Notes: generated by a model not told the origin, from the sequence alone. A stretch of 64,000 nucleotides of DNA from Kangiella sediminilitoris (GCF_001708405.1 NZ_CP012418.1:310001-374000); one strand, 5' to 3'; numbered from the stretch's first letter, positions 17,222 to 26,773 are shown. Made by a program: numbers and translations.

Positions 17222-18303
17222 ACATGCCACTCTTGTTTTACTGCATCGGCAGTCATTGGCTCAACGTCCAGTACAAACGAACTACCTTGATAGTTTTCAA
17301 CCTGGACAGTAACTTTGTCTGCATGTTTACCACCAGAGTACCTTGCAGCAATTCTTGCCGCCAGTTTGATATCGTCTTTATCAAACTCACCGTCAAGTAA
17401 TGTCAGTGGCCCACCATGGCTAACGGTATGAATACTAGTAAATTGTCTCTTATAGCCTCGGAGGAAGTTGTTTTCACCTTCTTCTCGGCTAACGATAAGC
17501 TTAAAGTTCTTTTTAGGACGAATGTGTCTGCCTACTTTTAAAAGCATAATATCATCAAGCTCATAGCGACGTTCACCGCGAGCTTCCCATAAATCAGCTA
17601 ACTTTTTGGAGTAGTTAGCATCTGTAAGGAAGCAGCAACCACCGGCGGGCTGAGCAAAGTCCTCAAAACCAAACTTCTTGGCAAGTTCAAACTGAGGTTT
17701 GCGACTGCGCCCAGAAAAGTCATAAAGCTCTTCACGGTTAACCCAACCTTCACGCTCAGGTAACGTTGGGATTAGGTTTTTTGCACAAAGTGGACGCAGA
17801 AGTCTGTCATCTGCTCCTGACTCACGGGCAATAATCGGCATGGTTTCCTTGCGCTGTGATTTAGGACGCTGACCGATAACTTCGCCAGTGATGATAAAAT
17901 CAAAACCGTTCTCTTCAGCCCATGCCCAGGCCTGAGCTTGATTGACCATGAAGATTTTACAGTCGAGGCAAGGGTTTAAGTTTGCACCGTAACCATGTTT
18001 GGGGTTAAGGACAATGTCTTTATATTCTTCTGAAATATCAATGATATGAAGTTTTATGCCCAGTTGCTCAGCAACCCATAACGCATTATTCCGCTTTTCC
18101 TTTTCCTTGTCTTTTTTGCGAATAGCATGGGTATGCCCTTCAACGCAGAACCCAGTATAAAAGTTAATACCTTCAACATGGACTCCTTGCTCCTGAACAA
18201 CTTTGGCAGCAAGCAAAGAGTCGAGGCCGCCTGAAATTAAAGCCACAGCTTTCGGTTGCTTTGACTTGGGTGCAGTATTTTGTAGAGTTTCTAGATTAGA
18301 CAT
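17218..18303 (-). CDS. PP-loop ATPase of the ThiI/MnmA-like group, probable sulfurtransferase
   Basis: A 361-residue protein. The N-terminal adenylation domain has the pyrophosphate loop SGGLDS (24-29), as in ThiI, MnmA and TtuA. Cysteines C112 and C115 (NPCLDC) and the pair C223/C224 (GGCC) could ligate an Fe-S cluster, as in TtuA and archaeal ThiI. There is no THUMP or rhodanese domain. The C-terminal part (about 240-361, LKVGRHIRPKKNFKLIVSREEGENN) resembles an NFACT-R-like RNA-associated module. ATG at 18303 is preferred to an upstream TTG at 18333. It probably thiolates an RNA or small molecule; the exact product is unknown. Confidence 0.78.
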   Translation of the reverse strand: MSNLETLQNTAPKSKQPKAVALISGGLDSLLAAKVVQEQGVHVEGINFYTGFCVEGHTHAIRKKDKEKEKRNNALWVAEQLGIKLHIIDISEEYKDIVLNPKHGYGANLNPCLDCKIFMVNQAQAWAWAEENGFDFIITGEVIGQRPKSQRKETMPIIARESGADDRLLRPLCAKNLIPTLPEREGWVNREELYDFSGRSRKPQFELAKKFGFEDFAQPAGGCCFLTDANYSKKLADLWEARGERRYELDDIMLLKVGRHIRPKKNFKLIVSREEGENNFLRGYKRQFTSIHTVSHGGPLTLLDGEFDKDDIKLAARIAARYSGGKHADKVTVQVENYQGSSFVLDVEPMTADAVKQEWHV

Positions 18304-18581
18304 AACGGAAAAACAATAACTTATAGAGAACAAGCGCTCAAAAAATGGACAGCGATTATATATTAGCTAGGCGCCTGTGGCAAAGGCATCTGATAAAATT
18401 TTTCAGGGGCTTGTAAGTTTTTGAATAAACTGGGATATTAGGTTTGTAAAAAGAGAAGGGGGATACTCTGCAACAGAATTCAGATAAAAAAATTATAAAG
18501 CAGGATTGGAAGTATATCCTGATTTTTGGAGGGTTAGCATTCCTTATCAATTATGCTGCTCTGATTCCAGTCTACGGGAAT

Positions 18582-20597
18582 ATGAATATTCACCTGGGAT
18601 TGCTCTTTGTAGTTACATGTTTAATCACGAGAGGTACCTTGCCGGCTTTAATGGCAGCGGCAATATCAGCCACTGGCCTGTATTTATCCACAAATAGCAT
18701 ACCACTGCTTGCATTAACCTTATTGGAATCCACTGCACTAGTCATTATGTACCGTAAAGGGGTCATACTGATTCTTGCAGATCTCTTCTTCTGGTTGTTG
18801 ATTGGTATCCCTGTTGTTCTAGGTATCATTATTCTCTTCTCTGACATTACCTCCCAGGACTTCATGCAGGTTGTATTAATTAAACAGGCGTTAAATGGTC
18901 TGTTGAACGTATCTATAGCTTCTATATTCCGCGCTTTTATTCCAATTCGCTGGTATTCTCTGAGTCATCATATTCCACTACCGAGATTATCCAGTAGAAT
19001 ATTTGAGCTCTCGTTAATCAGCATTGCTTTACCCTCTCTGATAATTACTTTCATGCTGAGTGATAGCACTGCTGACAGGTTTGAAGAGCAGCTTTCGAGA
19101 CAATTGGAAATTAGGGTAGGCCATCTAAGCGAATTGGCGCAGGATCATACTGAATTCCATCTAAAAGCTATTCAAAATTTATCAGACGTGCTTAACCATA
19201 AAGGACATAGTGAAGACCTGAAGCAGAGTTTACTCGAGTCCTGGAATAAAAAATACCCCGGGTTTACTACCATGATAGTAGCCGATGAAAAGGGAATAGT
19301 GACACAGGGCAGTCCTTACGAAACGTTCCAGGTACTATTAGAAAAGCCAGTTGCGGAACGAGATGTCAGTGATAGAGACTATTTCATAGAGGTTAAAAAG
19401 ACGAAGCAGTATTTTGTATCTAAGGTATTTAAAGGGCGCGGTTTTGGTAACGATCCGATTATTGCTATAAGTACCCCATTGCTGATTAATGGTGAATTTC
19501 AGGGGGTTGTTGAAGGTTCGTTAAATTTACCTGATTTCGAAGCGATAGATCATTCTGGAGATGAGAGCTCAGTAATGGTTTTGGATGAGTCAAATACTGT
19601 GATTTACGCATCACAAGAGTTAGGCTTGAGCGCTCTGGACACTTTGGAATTGAATGAAACAAGCCAACCTTACACTAATAGCCTCGCTGCGATAGAAGTA
19701 AACGGAAGCTCATATAATTATAAGCAGGCAACAACTGAGCATGGCTGGACAATTTACGTTCTGACACCATTTGATGGTTTGATTGAATCCTACAAGAATG
19801 ACTTTTTTGGTCTGATCATTGCTTTAGTGGTGATTTCAGTACTCGCCCTAGAAGTCGCCCGTCGGTTTGCATCTCAGGTTACACGTCCGTTAGAACGGTT
19901 GGTAACTTACTTTGCGATGCAACGTCCAGTTCCACGAAAAGCCGCTACTTTGTTTTCCAGCCAGGAAGTCGAGTCTGTTAGAGAGCAGTTACAGGACTCT
20001 CAAAGACTGATGATGGACTTCCAGCATGAATTAGAGGAGCAGGTAGAGGAAAAAACTAAGGAATTGAGAAAATTAAATAAGCAGCTGGAAAACCTTAGTA
20101 GTCACGATCCTCTGACAGGCGTGCTAAACCGCAGGGGTTTTGAGAACGAGGTCGATAAGGTTTACCAGCTTGCCTGTAGAAATAAGACAACGGTGACCAT
20201 CGCCATTATGGATTTGGACAAGTTTAAAAACATTAATGATACCTATGGCCATGAGGCGGGTGATCAGTGCCTTATCGAAGTGGGTAAGGTCCTGCACAGC
20301 GTATTTCAACGAGAAACAGACTTTGTTGCACGTTATGGAGGAGAGGAGTTCATTGTTCTTATTCTGGGGGATGATGTTGATAACCATCTGAAGTTACTTG
20401 AAAAGTTGAGACAAGAAGTCGCTGCGCTGGAAGTGAATCACAGCGGTCAACAAATAGAGTTAACAATCAGTATTGGGGCTTACAATCAGACAGAAGAATT
20501 TAGTCTAAGTTATCAGGAAATGGTTTCTAAGGCGGACAGTTTGCTCTACGCCAGTAAAAAGGGCGGGCGCAACCGTATCACAAGCGAGTCGCAGTAA
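18582..20597 (+). CDS. membrane diguanylate cyclase with dCache-type sensor
   Basis: Synthesises cyclic di-GMP in response to a periplasmic signal. From the first ATG it has 671 residues: several membrane helices (about 1-155), a periplasmic sensor of dCache type (about 160-400; VSDRDYFIEVKKTKQYFVSKVF and PIIAISTPLLINGEFQGVVEG), another membrane helix (about 405-425), a coiled coil (EELEEQVEEKTKELRKLNKQ) and a GGDEF domain. The active site is GGEEF, preceded five residues earlier by RETD, a complete inhibitory I-site, so product feedback is expected. The frame continues open upstream to 18450 and encodes another membrane helix, so the true start may be a non-ATG codon near 18468. Confidence 0.9.
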   Translation: MNIHLGLLFVVTCLITRGTLPALMAAAISATGLYLSTNSIPLLALTLLESTALVIMYRKGVILILADLFFWLLIGIPVVLGIIILFSDITSQDFMQVVLIKQALNGLLNVSIASIFRAFIPIRWYSLSHHIPLPRLSSRIFELSLISIALPSLIITFMLSDSTADRFEEQLSRQLEIRVGHLSELAQDHTEFHLKAIQNLSDVLNHKGHSEDLKQSLLESWNKKYPGFTTMIVADEKGIVTQGSPYETFQVLLEKPVAERDVSDRDYFIEVKKTKQYFVSKVFKGRGFGNDPIIAISTPLLINGEFQGVVEGSLNLPDFEAIDHSGDESSVMVLDESNTVIYASQELGLSALDTLELNETSQPYTNSLAAIEVNGSSYNYKQATTEHGWTIYVLTPFDGLIESYKNDFFGLIIALVVISVLALEVARRFASQVTRPLERLVTYFAMQRPVPRKAATLFSSQEVESVREQLQDSQRLMMDFQHELEEQVEEKTKELRKLNKQLENLSSHDPLTGVLNRRGFENEVDKVYQLACRNKTTVTIAIMDLDKFKNINDTYGHEAGDQCLIEVGKVLHSVFQRETDFVARYGGEEFIVLILGDDVDNHLKLLEKLRQEVAALEVNHSGQQIELTISIGAYNQTEEFSLSYQEMVSKADSLLYASKKGGRNRITSESQ

Positions 20598-20634
20598 ACA
20601 GCCATATCTAGAAATATTTGATTATTTTCTGTGC

Positions 20635-20673
20635 GAATGGCGCCATCTGGTATAGAATGGCGCCAATTTTTTT
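20635..20673 (+). terminator. hairpin with T-run; loop holds a typA promoter-like -10
   Basis: Two copies of GAATGGCGCCA (20635-20645, 20655-20665) place palindromic TGGCGCCA twice. They can form an 8-bp stem with a 12-base loop followed by seven T, a terminator for the cyclase gene. The loop contains TGGTATAGA, an extended -10 for typA. Confidence 0.6.
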
Positions 20674-20688
20674 GCGCAGAAGATATTT

Positions 20689-22509
20689 ATGATTGATAAG
20701 TTAAGAAACATCGCGATTATTGCCCACGTTGACCATGGTAAAACGACACTGGTAGATAAGCTACTGGAACAGTCCGGAACACTTGGTGAGCGAGCTGGTG
20801 AGCAGGATCGCGTAATGGATTCCAACGATCTGGAAAAAGAGCGTGGAATCACTATTTTAGCTAAGAATACAGCTATTAAATGGAACGATTACCGCATTAA
20901 CATCGTAGACACTCCCGGACACGCCGACTTTGGTGGCGAGGTTGAACGAGTTATGTCGATGGTGGATTCGGTACTATTGCTGGTTGATGCTCAGGAAGGC
21001 CCTATGCCGCAAACACGCTTTGTGACACAAAAAGCGTTCGCTCAGGGATTAAAGCCTATTGTTGTTATCAATAAGGTTGATAAGCCAGGAGCTCGTCCAG
21101 ACTGGGTTATCGACCAGGTATTTGATTTGTTTGATAATCTTGGTGCAACTGATGAGCAACTAGACTTTGATATAGTTTATGCTTCTGCCATTAATGGTTG
21201 GGCTAGTATGGATGCCGAGCAGGAAGGCTCTGACATGACACCATTATTTGAAACTATTGTTGAGTGTGTATCACCACCTCCGGCAAATTCAGAGGGTGGC
21301 TTCCAGATGCAGGTCTCTCAACTGGATTATAACTCGTATGTAGGAGTTATTGGAGTAGGACGTATCAAGCGCGGTACCGCTAAAGTCAATCAGCAGGTTA
21401 CAGTGATCTCGGCCGATGGTACAAAACGTAACGGTAAAGTTGGTCAGGTTCTTGGCTATTTAGGTCTGGATCGACATGAAGTTACCGAGGCTCATGCGGG
21501 AGATATTATCGCGGTATCGGGTTTAGGTGACTTAAAGATTTCTGACACCATCTGTGATCCAAATGCTGTGGAGGCACTTCCTGCGCTAAGCGTTGATGAG
21601 CCGACGGTTACCATGACATTCCAGGTCAATACATCTCCTTTTGCGGGTAAAGAAGGTAAATATGTGACATCACGTAATATCCTGGAGCGTTTAGAGCAGG
21701 AGTTGGTGCATAACGTAGCTTTACGCGTCGAAGAGACCGATGATCCGGATAAATACCGTGTCTCTGGTCGTGGTGAATTACATCTGGGTATTCTTATTGA
21801 GAATATGCGACGCGAAGGCTATGAGCTGGCTGTATCCAGACCTGAAGTAATTATCCATGAGAAAGACGGTCAGCTTGAAGAGCCATATGAAACAGTCACT
21901 ATTGACGTACATGAAGAACATCAGGGAAGCGTCATGGAGCGTCTCGGCGAACGTAAAGCCGAAATGACTAATATGTCACCTGATGGTAAAGGCCGTATCC
22001 GTATGGACTTTATGATGCCAAGTCGAGGTCTTATCGGCTTCCAGACAGAGTTCCTGACGTTAACTTCAGGTAGCGGTCTGATGTACCATACATTTGACCA
22101 CTATGGTCCACACAAGGGTGGCGAAATTGGTCAGCGTGTCAATGGTGTTCTGATATCTAACTCACAGGGTAAAGCGTTAACCAACGCCTTGTTTAACCTG
22201 CAGGAGCGTGGTCGATTATTTACCAAGCATGGTGATGAAGTTTACGAAGGCCAGATCGTTGGTATTCACAGTCGAGCAAATGACTTAACGGTTAACTGCC
22301 TTAAGGGTAAGCAGTTAACCAACGTTCGAGCTGCTGGAACGGATGACGCCCAGGTGTTAACTCCTCCTGTTAGGCTTACATTGGAACAGGCCTTAGAGTT
22401 CATCAATGACGACGAACTGGTTGAGGTGACGCCCGAAAATATTCGATTGCGCAAGAAATTCCTGACGGAAAGTGAGCGTAAGCGAGCATCACGTCCACCG
22501 AAGGGATAA
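20689..22509 (+). CDS. typA: ribosome-associated GTPase TypA/BipA
   Basis: A translational GTPase that helps ribosome assembly and stress adaptation. It has 606 residues, the family length. G1 is [10 protein letters not shown], the switch I region is EKERGITI, G3 DTPGHADF and G4 [13 protein letters not shown]-like domains II, III and V are followed by the BipA-specific C-terminal domain ([26 protein letters not shown] ... [17 protein letters not shown]). Intact, single-gene unit bounded by hairpins. Confidence 0.98.
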   Translation: MIDKLRNIAIIAHVDHGKTTLVDKLLEQSGTLGERAGEQDRVMDSNDLEKERGITILAKNTAIKWNDYRINIVDTPGHADFGGEVERVMSMVDSVLLLVDAQEGPMPQTRFVTQKAFAQGLKPIVVINKVDKPGARPDWVIDQVFDLFDNLGATDEQLDFDIVYASAINGWASMDAEQEGSDMTPLFETIVECVSPPPANSEGGFQMQVSQLDYNSYVGVIGVGRIKRGTAKVNQQVTVISADGTKRNGKVGQVLGYLGLDRHEVTEAHAGDIIAVSGLGDLKISDTICDPNAVEALPALSVDEPTVTMTFQVNTSPFAGKEGKYVTSRNILERLEQELVHNVALRVEETDDPDKYRVSGRGELHLGILIENMRREGYELAVSRPEVIIHEKDGQLEEPYETVTIDVHEEHQGSVMERLGERKAEMTNMSPDGKGRIRMDFMMPSRGLIGFQTEFLTLTSGSGLMYHTFDHYGPHKGGEIGQRVNGVLISNSQGKALTNALFNLQERGRLFTKHGDEVYEGQIVGIHSRANDLTVNCLKGKQLTNVRAAGTDDAQVLTPPVRLTLEQALEFINDDELVEVTPENIRLRKKFLTESERKRASRPPKG

Positions 22510-22514
22510 CCATG

Positions 22515-22546
22515 AAAAAAGCCGCTGCCTGTCAGCGGCTTTTTTG
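22515..22546 (+). terminator. typA rho-independent terminator
   Basis: AGCCGCTG-CCTGT-CAGCGGCT flanked by A6 and T6, starting 6 bases after typA. Confidence 0.93.
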
Positions 22547-22611
22547 TAATGAATGCAAGTATTGCTATGATATAGTTACTCTTGTTACCAATAAAAAAAC
22601 AGGAAATCTTT

Positions 22612-22977
22612 ATGGCCCAGGTAAGGCTTATTTTAGGCGCCTTAATTTGTGCGTTTATTTTGTCTGCATGTAGCTCAACTAATGGAAACGGTTTCTTTAA
22701 AACAATGAGTCAGTTGTTGGGCGGTCAGCCGGACAAAGAAGTCTTCAAGGATTCTACGGTTAAAGAAGAGCTCGAGTATCAATATCGAATTTGTAAAAGT
22801 GAGTACGAAGAACACACAGAAGAGATGAGTCTCTGTGTGAGAGAAGCGTACGAGCAAATTATTGAAGAGAAGGGAATTGGCGAGCGACCTGAGGGCGGCA
22901 GAGTCATCATCGAGGAAGTGGATGAGAGCGATGCCATCAACGAAGAACAACAAAAAAGTACAGGTGACGAACAGTAA
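22612..22977 (+). CDS. small predicted lipoprotein
   Basis: A 121-residue protein of unknown function. From the ATG at 22612 (AGGAAA 6 bases upstream) it has a lipoprotein signal ending in the lipobox LSAC, with Cys at residue 19, then a hydrophilic, Glu-rich acidic body with no recognised domain. An earlier in-frame ATG at 22582 would bury the signal. It ends one base before the dtd start codon, so the two genes are probably co-transcribed. Confidence 0.75.
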   Translation: MAQVRLILGALICAFILSACSSTNGNGFFKTMSQLLGGQPDKEVFKDSTVKEELEYQYRICKSEYEEHTEEMSLCVREAYEQIIEEKGIGERPEGGRVIIEEVDESDAINEEQQKSTGDEQ

Positions 22978-22978
22978 T

Positions 22979-23416
22979 ATGATTGCATTAATTCAACGAG
23001 TTACTGAATCAAAAGTAGTGGTCAGCGGACAAACGATTGGCTCAATCAATGGCGGTATAATGGCACTGATTGGTGTCGAAAAAAACGATACAAAGCAGGT
23101 TGCCGACAGGCTTCTAAAAAAAATACTGGGTTACAGAATATTTGCCGATGAAGAAGACAAAATGAATCTTTCAGTTGCCGATGTCGGCGGAGGATTGTTA
23201 TTAGTTCCTCAGTTTACACTGGCAGCTAATACCAAAAGCGGTATGAGGCCGAGTTTTTCCAGTGCCGCATCACCTGCGATAGGAGAGGAGATATTCAGCT
23301 ATCTTGCTGAGCAGGCGAGGCAGCAGCATGAAACTGTAGAGACAGGAGAGTTTGGCGCCGATATGAAGGTCCATCTGATAAACGATGGACCGGTGACTTT
23401 TACTTTGCAGGTTTAG
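22979..23416 (+). CDS. dtd: D-aminoacyl-tRNA deacylase
   Basis: Hydrolyses D-aminoacyl-tRNA (and Gly-tRNA-Ala) to protect translation. It has 145 residues. The N-terminal MIALIQRVTESKVVV, the cross-subunit catalytic motifs PQFTLAA (family SQFTL) and NDGPVTFTLQV (family NxGPVT), and DKMNLSV are present. The longer open frame beginning at 22862 overlaps the lipoprotein gene in another frame and is rejected. Its 3' end overlaps the convergent SRPBCC gene by 17 bases. Confidence 0.96.
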   Translation: MIALIQRVTESKVVVSGQTIGSINGGIMALIGVEKNDTKQVADRLLKKILGYRIFADEEDKMNLSVADVGGGLLLVPQFTLAANTKSGMRPSFSSAASPAIGEEIFSYLAEQARQQHETVETGEFGADMKVHLINDGPVTFTLQV

Positions 23417-23963
23417 TCCATTCTCCATTAAGTTTATCGGGGGCAGAGTTTTCAATCATTGATTTCAGCTTTTCCAAATTTTGCTGATGACCTTTGTCCA
23501 CTGATGAACTCATTAAAAATAATAGTGCATTCTGGACGATACCTTTGCCTGAGTAGTCGAGAGTTAAGCTAACTTGTGTCTGACCATTTTCTGTCTGCTG
23601 AAAACTAGCGGTACTTTGACCTTCTAACCATTGGTTAGAGTAGTTGTAGCTGAGTAACTCATCCTGAGTCATTGCCGTAAGAGTTTGCTCCAGCGTAGTT
23701 ACTTCTTCTGTGCCGGTAGTAAAGGTAAGGCGCTGCTTGTTACCAATCTCATTCGGCTTTCCTTCCAGCTGCTCGTAAGAATGGAAGTTACTCATCCACT
23801 GTTTATAAAGTAATGGGTTGTTATATACAGCGAAAACCTGTTTTTGGGGAGCGTCGATCATTACTGAAGCCTGGCTATGGTAATCCGTTTTAAAAATTCC
23901 AACAGCGACCAGACTTAATAGTAAGACGCCAATAAAAATAAAAACGTATTTAATGATATTCAT
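23400..23963 (-). CDS. membrane-anchored SRPBCC (START-like) protein
   Basis: A 187-residue protein. An N-terminal membrane helix or uncleaved signal (about 5-24, VFIFIGVLLLSLVAVGIF) precedes a polyketide-cyclase/START-like fold (ASVMIDAPQKQVFAVYNNPLLYKQWM ... VSLTLDYSGKG). ATG at 23963 has GAGAA upstream; longer starts are rejected because they overlap the fusion gene upstream. It probably binds a hydrophobic ligand in the periplasm, but no substrate is known. It follows the MFS-acyltransferase gene by 7 bases. Confidence 0.72.
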   Translation of the reverse strand: MNIIKYVFIFIGVLLLSLVAVGIFKTDYHSQASVMIDAPQKQVFAVYNNPLLYKQWMSNFHSYEQLEGKPNEIGNKQRLTFTTGTEEVTTLEQTLTAMTQDELLSYNYSNQWLEGQSTASFQQTENGQTQVSLTLDYSGKGIVQNALLFLMSSSVDKGHQQNLEKLKSMIENSAPDKLNGEWTKPAK

Positions 23964-23970
23964 ATTATTC

Positions 23971-25851
23971 TCACGGTTTGTTATTTCGTAATTTACTGAC
24001 AATAGTATACAGCTGTTCTTTAGTTGCTTCATCAGCTGGTATTGGCTTCCCTACGACTAAACGAACTTTAGTTCTCAGGCGTTTAACCCGATCGACTAAC
24101 TTATTGACCGTTTTACGACTGAATAAACTTTGCCAAAGGCCCTGTAAGGCCATTGGAACTACAGGGACCGGGGTTTCTTTCAGAATGCGCTCTATACCAG
24201 ATTTAAAATCATTCATTTCGCCGTCAGACGTTAATTTCCCCTCAGGGAATATACAAACTACCTCTCCTTGATCTAGAGCTTCTGAAATTTGGTACATGGC
24301 TTTGTTTAAAAGTTCTGGATTTTCTTTGTGTCCAGCGATTGGAATCGCTTTGGCTGTTCTGAAAATAAAACTTAAAACTGGGATCTTAAAAATTTTATGG
24401 TACATGACAAATCTAATAGGACGACGTACCGTGCCACCGATAATTAAAGCATCGACGTAACTGACATGATTTGATACGACAACACAGGGGCCTTCTTCAG
24501 GGATATTCTCTATGCCACTTTTTTTAACGCGGTAGATGGTATTGATCAAAATCCAAATCAGGAATCGCATTAAGAATTCTGGGATGAGGGTGAAGATATA
24601 AAGTGCGACTACAGCATTGAGTATGGCCGTAAGCATGAAGAACTGAGGTATCGTCATGCCATTGCCGAGGCAGACTGCTGCCAATAAAGCAGCAATAACC
24701 ATAAAGAAAGCATTGAGGATATTATTTCCCGCAATGACCCTGGATAAATGATTCTTCTCGCATCGTTCCTGTACCAGTGCATATAGAGGAACTATATAAA
24801 AACCGCCAAAGATACCAACAAAAGCACAGTTGACTAATGTCCGAATGGCTCCTTCTTGGATGAGAAAATTGAGAGCACCTAAGTCGCCAGTAAACTCGCT
24901 ATAAGGGTTTGCAAAATAAATATCGAGAGCAAACCAAGTCATACCAATTGCACCGAAAGGTACGAGGCCTAATTCAACCTTGCGGCCAGATAAAAATTCA
25001 CATAAAGCTGAGCCGAGGCCAATTCCTATGGAAAAAGTTGCAAGGATCATTGTTGCCACATTTTCATTGCCGTTAAGACTGACCTTGGTGAAGTTTGGTA
25101 TTTGAGTGAGAAACACTGCTCCATAAAACCAGAACCATGAAATACCAAGGATTGAGAGGAAAACGACTCTGTTGGTACGGGCATAATGGAATGTTTTCCA
25201 AGTTTCAGAAATTGGATTCCAGTTAATTTTTAAGTCTGCCTGGGCCGAAGGTGTTTGAGGAATATGACGACTGGATAAATATCCAGTTATAGAAACAACA
25301 AGTAAAAGAACGCATAAGATCTGGATCCCTGTATCACCGAAACCAATGAGCATACCGCCAATTACGGTTCCTATAATGATAGATAAAAAGGTTCCCATTT
25401 CTACCATGCCGTTACCACCAAGCAGCTCTTTATCACTTAAGTGCTGAGGCAGAATACTGTATTTAATGGGACCAAAAAGGCTTGACTGGAAACCCATTAA
25501 AAAAAGAATGCCTAGTAGAAACCAAATATTATTTATAAAGAACCCTAGAACAGCTAAGCTCATGATAGTGATTTCCAAGAGCTTAATTTTTCTTATCAAA
25601 GCGGATTTTTCGTACTTTTCTGCGACCTGCCCAGCCGTGGCTGAAAATATGAAAAAAGGCAAAATAAACAATCCTGCCGCTATATTATTGAGCAAGTCTG
25701 AGCTAAGCCCTAGTTCGTCGCCCGCTCTAAATGCAATAAATATAAGTAAAGCACTTTTATAAATATTATCGTTCAGTGCGCCAAGTGCCTGAGTGATAAA
25801 AAATGATGAAAAAAACTTTTGTTTAAATAATGAAAACTGATTTTGGGCCAT
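23971..25851 (-). CDS. MFS transporter fused to a 1-acylglycerol-phosphate-type acyltransferase
   Basis: A 626-residue inner-membrane fusion. Residues 1-about 425 form an LplT-like major-facilitator domain with about 12 helices. Residues about 435-626 form a PlsC-type acyltransferase with the HX4D motif (NHVSYVD), the glycerophosphate-binding FPEGKLTSDGEM and the VPMALQGLW block. In LplT-Aas systems the transporter flips lysophospholipid inward and the acyltransferase re-acylates it; here the acyl-ACP synthetase (AMP-binding) domain of Aas is absent, so an acyl donor must be supplied otherwise. The start has AAGGA 7 bases upstream. Phospholipid repair is the likely role. Confidence 0.85.
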   Translation of the reverse strand: MAQNQFSLFKQKFFSSFFITQALGALNDNIYKSALLIFIAFRAGDELGLSSDLLNNIAAGLFILPFFIFSATAGQVAEKYEKSALIRKIKLLEITIMSLAVLGFFINNIWFLLGILFLMGFQSSLFGPIKYSILPQHLSDKELLGGNGMVEMGTFLSIIIGTVIGGMLIGFGDTGIQILCVLLLVVSITGYLSSRHIPQTPSAQADLKINWNPISETWKTFHYARTNRVVFLSILGISWFWFYGAVFLTQIPNFTKVSLNGNENVATMILATFSIGIGLGSALCEFLSGRKVELGLVPFGAIGMTWFALDIYFANPYSEFTGDLGALNFLIQEGAIRTLVNCAFVGIFGGFYIVPLYALVQERCEKNHLSRVIAGNNILNAFFMVIAALLAAVCLGNGMTIPQFFMLTAILNAVVALYIFTLIPEFLMRFLIWILINTIYRVKKSGIENIPEEGPCVVVSNHVSYVDALIIGGTVRRPIRFVMYHKIFKIPVLSFIFRTAKAIPIAGHKENPELLNKAMYQISEALDQGEVVCIFPEGKLTSDGEMNDFKSGIERILKETPVPVVPMALQGLWQSLFSRKTVNKLVDRVKRLRTKVRLVVGKPIPADEATKEQLYTIVSKLRNNKP

Positions 25852-25867
25852 TCAAATTCCTTGGCTT

Positions 25868-26677
25868 TTATAATTGTGTCATTGGTAAATTGAAAAAGCG
25901 AACCGCATTGTTGTAACAGTTGTCAGCTAACTCTTCCAGAGGCTGCCGTCGACATTGAGCTACTTTTTGTGCCACCTGAGGGAGTAGAAATGGCTCGTTA
26001 CGGTTGCCTTTGAGCTCAGATTTTTGCACTTTGGTCAGGTCCCTGGGAGTCAAATAGGGAGCATCAGTCTCCAGCATCAGTCGATTATCAGGAATTAAAT
26101 CGACCATATTAGCTAATTCAATCCCACGGCGTTCATCACAAATCCATCCGGTAATGCCGATATAGAGTCCCATCTCGATATATTGCTCAAGGTTTTCACG
26201 TGAACCAGTGAAACAGTGGATAACTGCGTCAGGCAGGTGTTCGCTGTACTCTTGTAGCAGGTGCACCATAGTATCACCAGCGTCACGCTCGTGAATAAAT
26301 AAAGGCTTCTGTACTTCGCAGGCGAGTTCAAGTTGCTGTTTAAATACGTTTATTTGCACATCCTGAGGCGAAAAATTACGGTTAAAGTCCAGGCCACATT
26401 CTCCAACCGCAACCACTTTATCTTGCTCTAGAAGATGTTTAAGCCGAGATAGGTCTCCAGTTTTAAAGTTCTTAGCATCATGGGGGTGACAGCCAGCCGT
26501 TGAAAATAATGACGGATAGTGTTCCGTTAGTTTGAAAGCTGCTTCACTTTCTTCCGGAGAAGTGCCAGTAATGATCTGAGTGCTGACGCCGACGCTCTCT
26601 GCTTTTGCTAGAACGTCATCACGGTCGTCATTAAAGCGGTTGTTAGTCAGATTGACCCCGATATCGATAAACAGCAT
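25868..26677 (-). CDS. tatD: TatD-family metal-dependent nuclease
   Basis: A 269-residue TIM-barrel hydrolase of the TatD group (3'-5' DNase/RNase and quality-control roles in other bacteria). MLFIDIGVNLTNNRFNDDRDDVL closely follows E. coli TatD rather than YcfH/YjjV. Metal ligands are visible in VGECGLDFNR, IHERDAG, IHCFTGS and LETDAPYL. It lies 16 bases before the fusion gene on the same strand and well away from tatABC (36.3-37.7 kb). Confidence 0.92.
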   Translation of the reverse strand: MLFIDIGVNLTNNRFNDDRDDVLAKAESVGVSTQIITGTSPEESEAAFKLTEHYPSLFSTAGCHPHDAKNFKTGDLSRLKHLLEQDKVVAVGECGLDFNRNFSPQDVQINVFKQQLELACEVQKPLFIHERDAGDTMVHLLQEYSEHLPDAVIHCFTGSRENLEQYIEMGLYIGITGWICDERRGIELANMVDLIPDNRLMLETDAPYLTPRDLTKVQKSELKGNRNEPFLLPQVAQKVAQCRRQPLEELADNCYNNAVRFFNLPMTQL

Positions 26678-26773
26678 AAGTTTGGACTAATTATTGGTTT
26701 GCGGTTTGTGCTTTTGAGTTCTTGTTATAAACTATTTTGACGAGAAATTATACCTATTCACTCAGGGAGTCGT

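Noticed and set aside
22862-22978. N-terminal extension of dtd
   Set aside because: It overlaps the lipoprotein gene in another frame, and homologues start at the MIALIQRV methionine at 22979.
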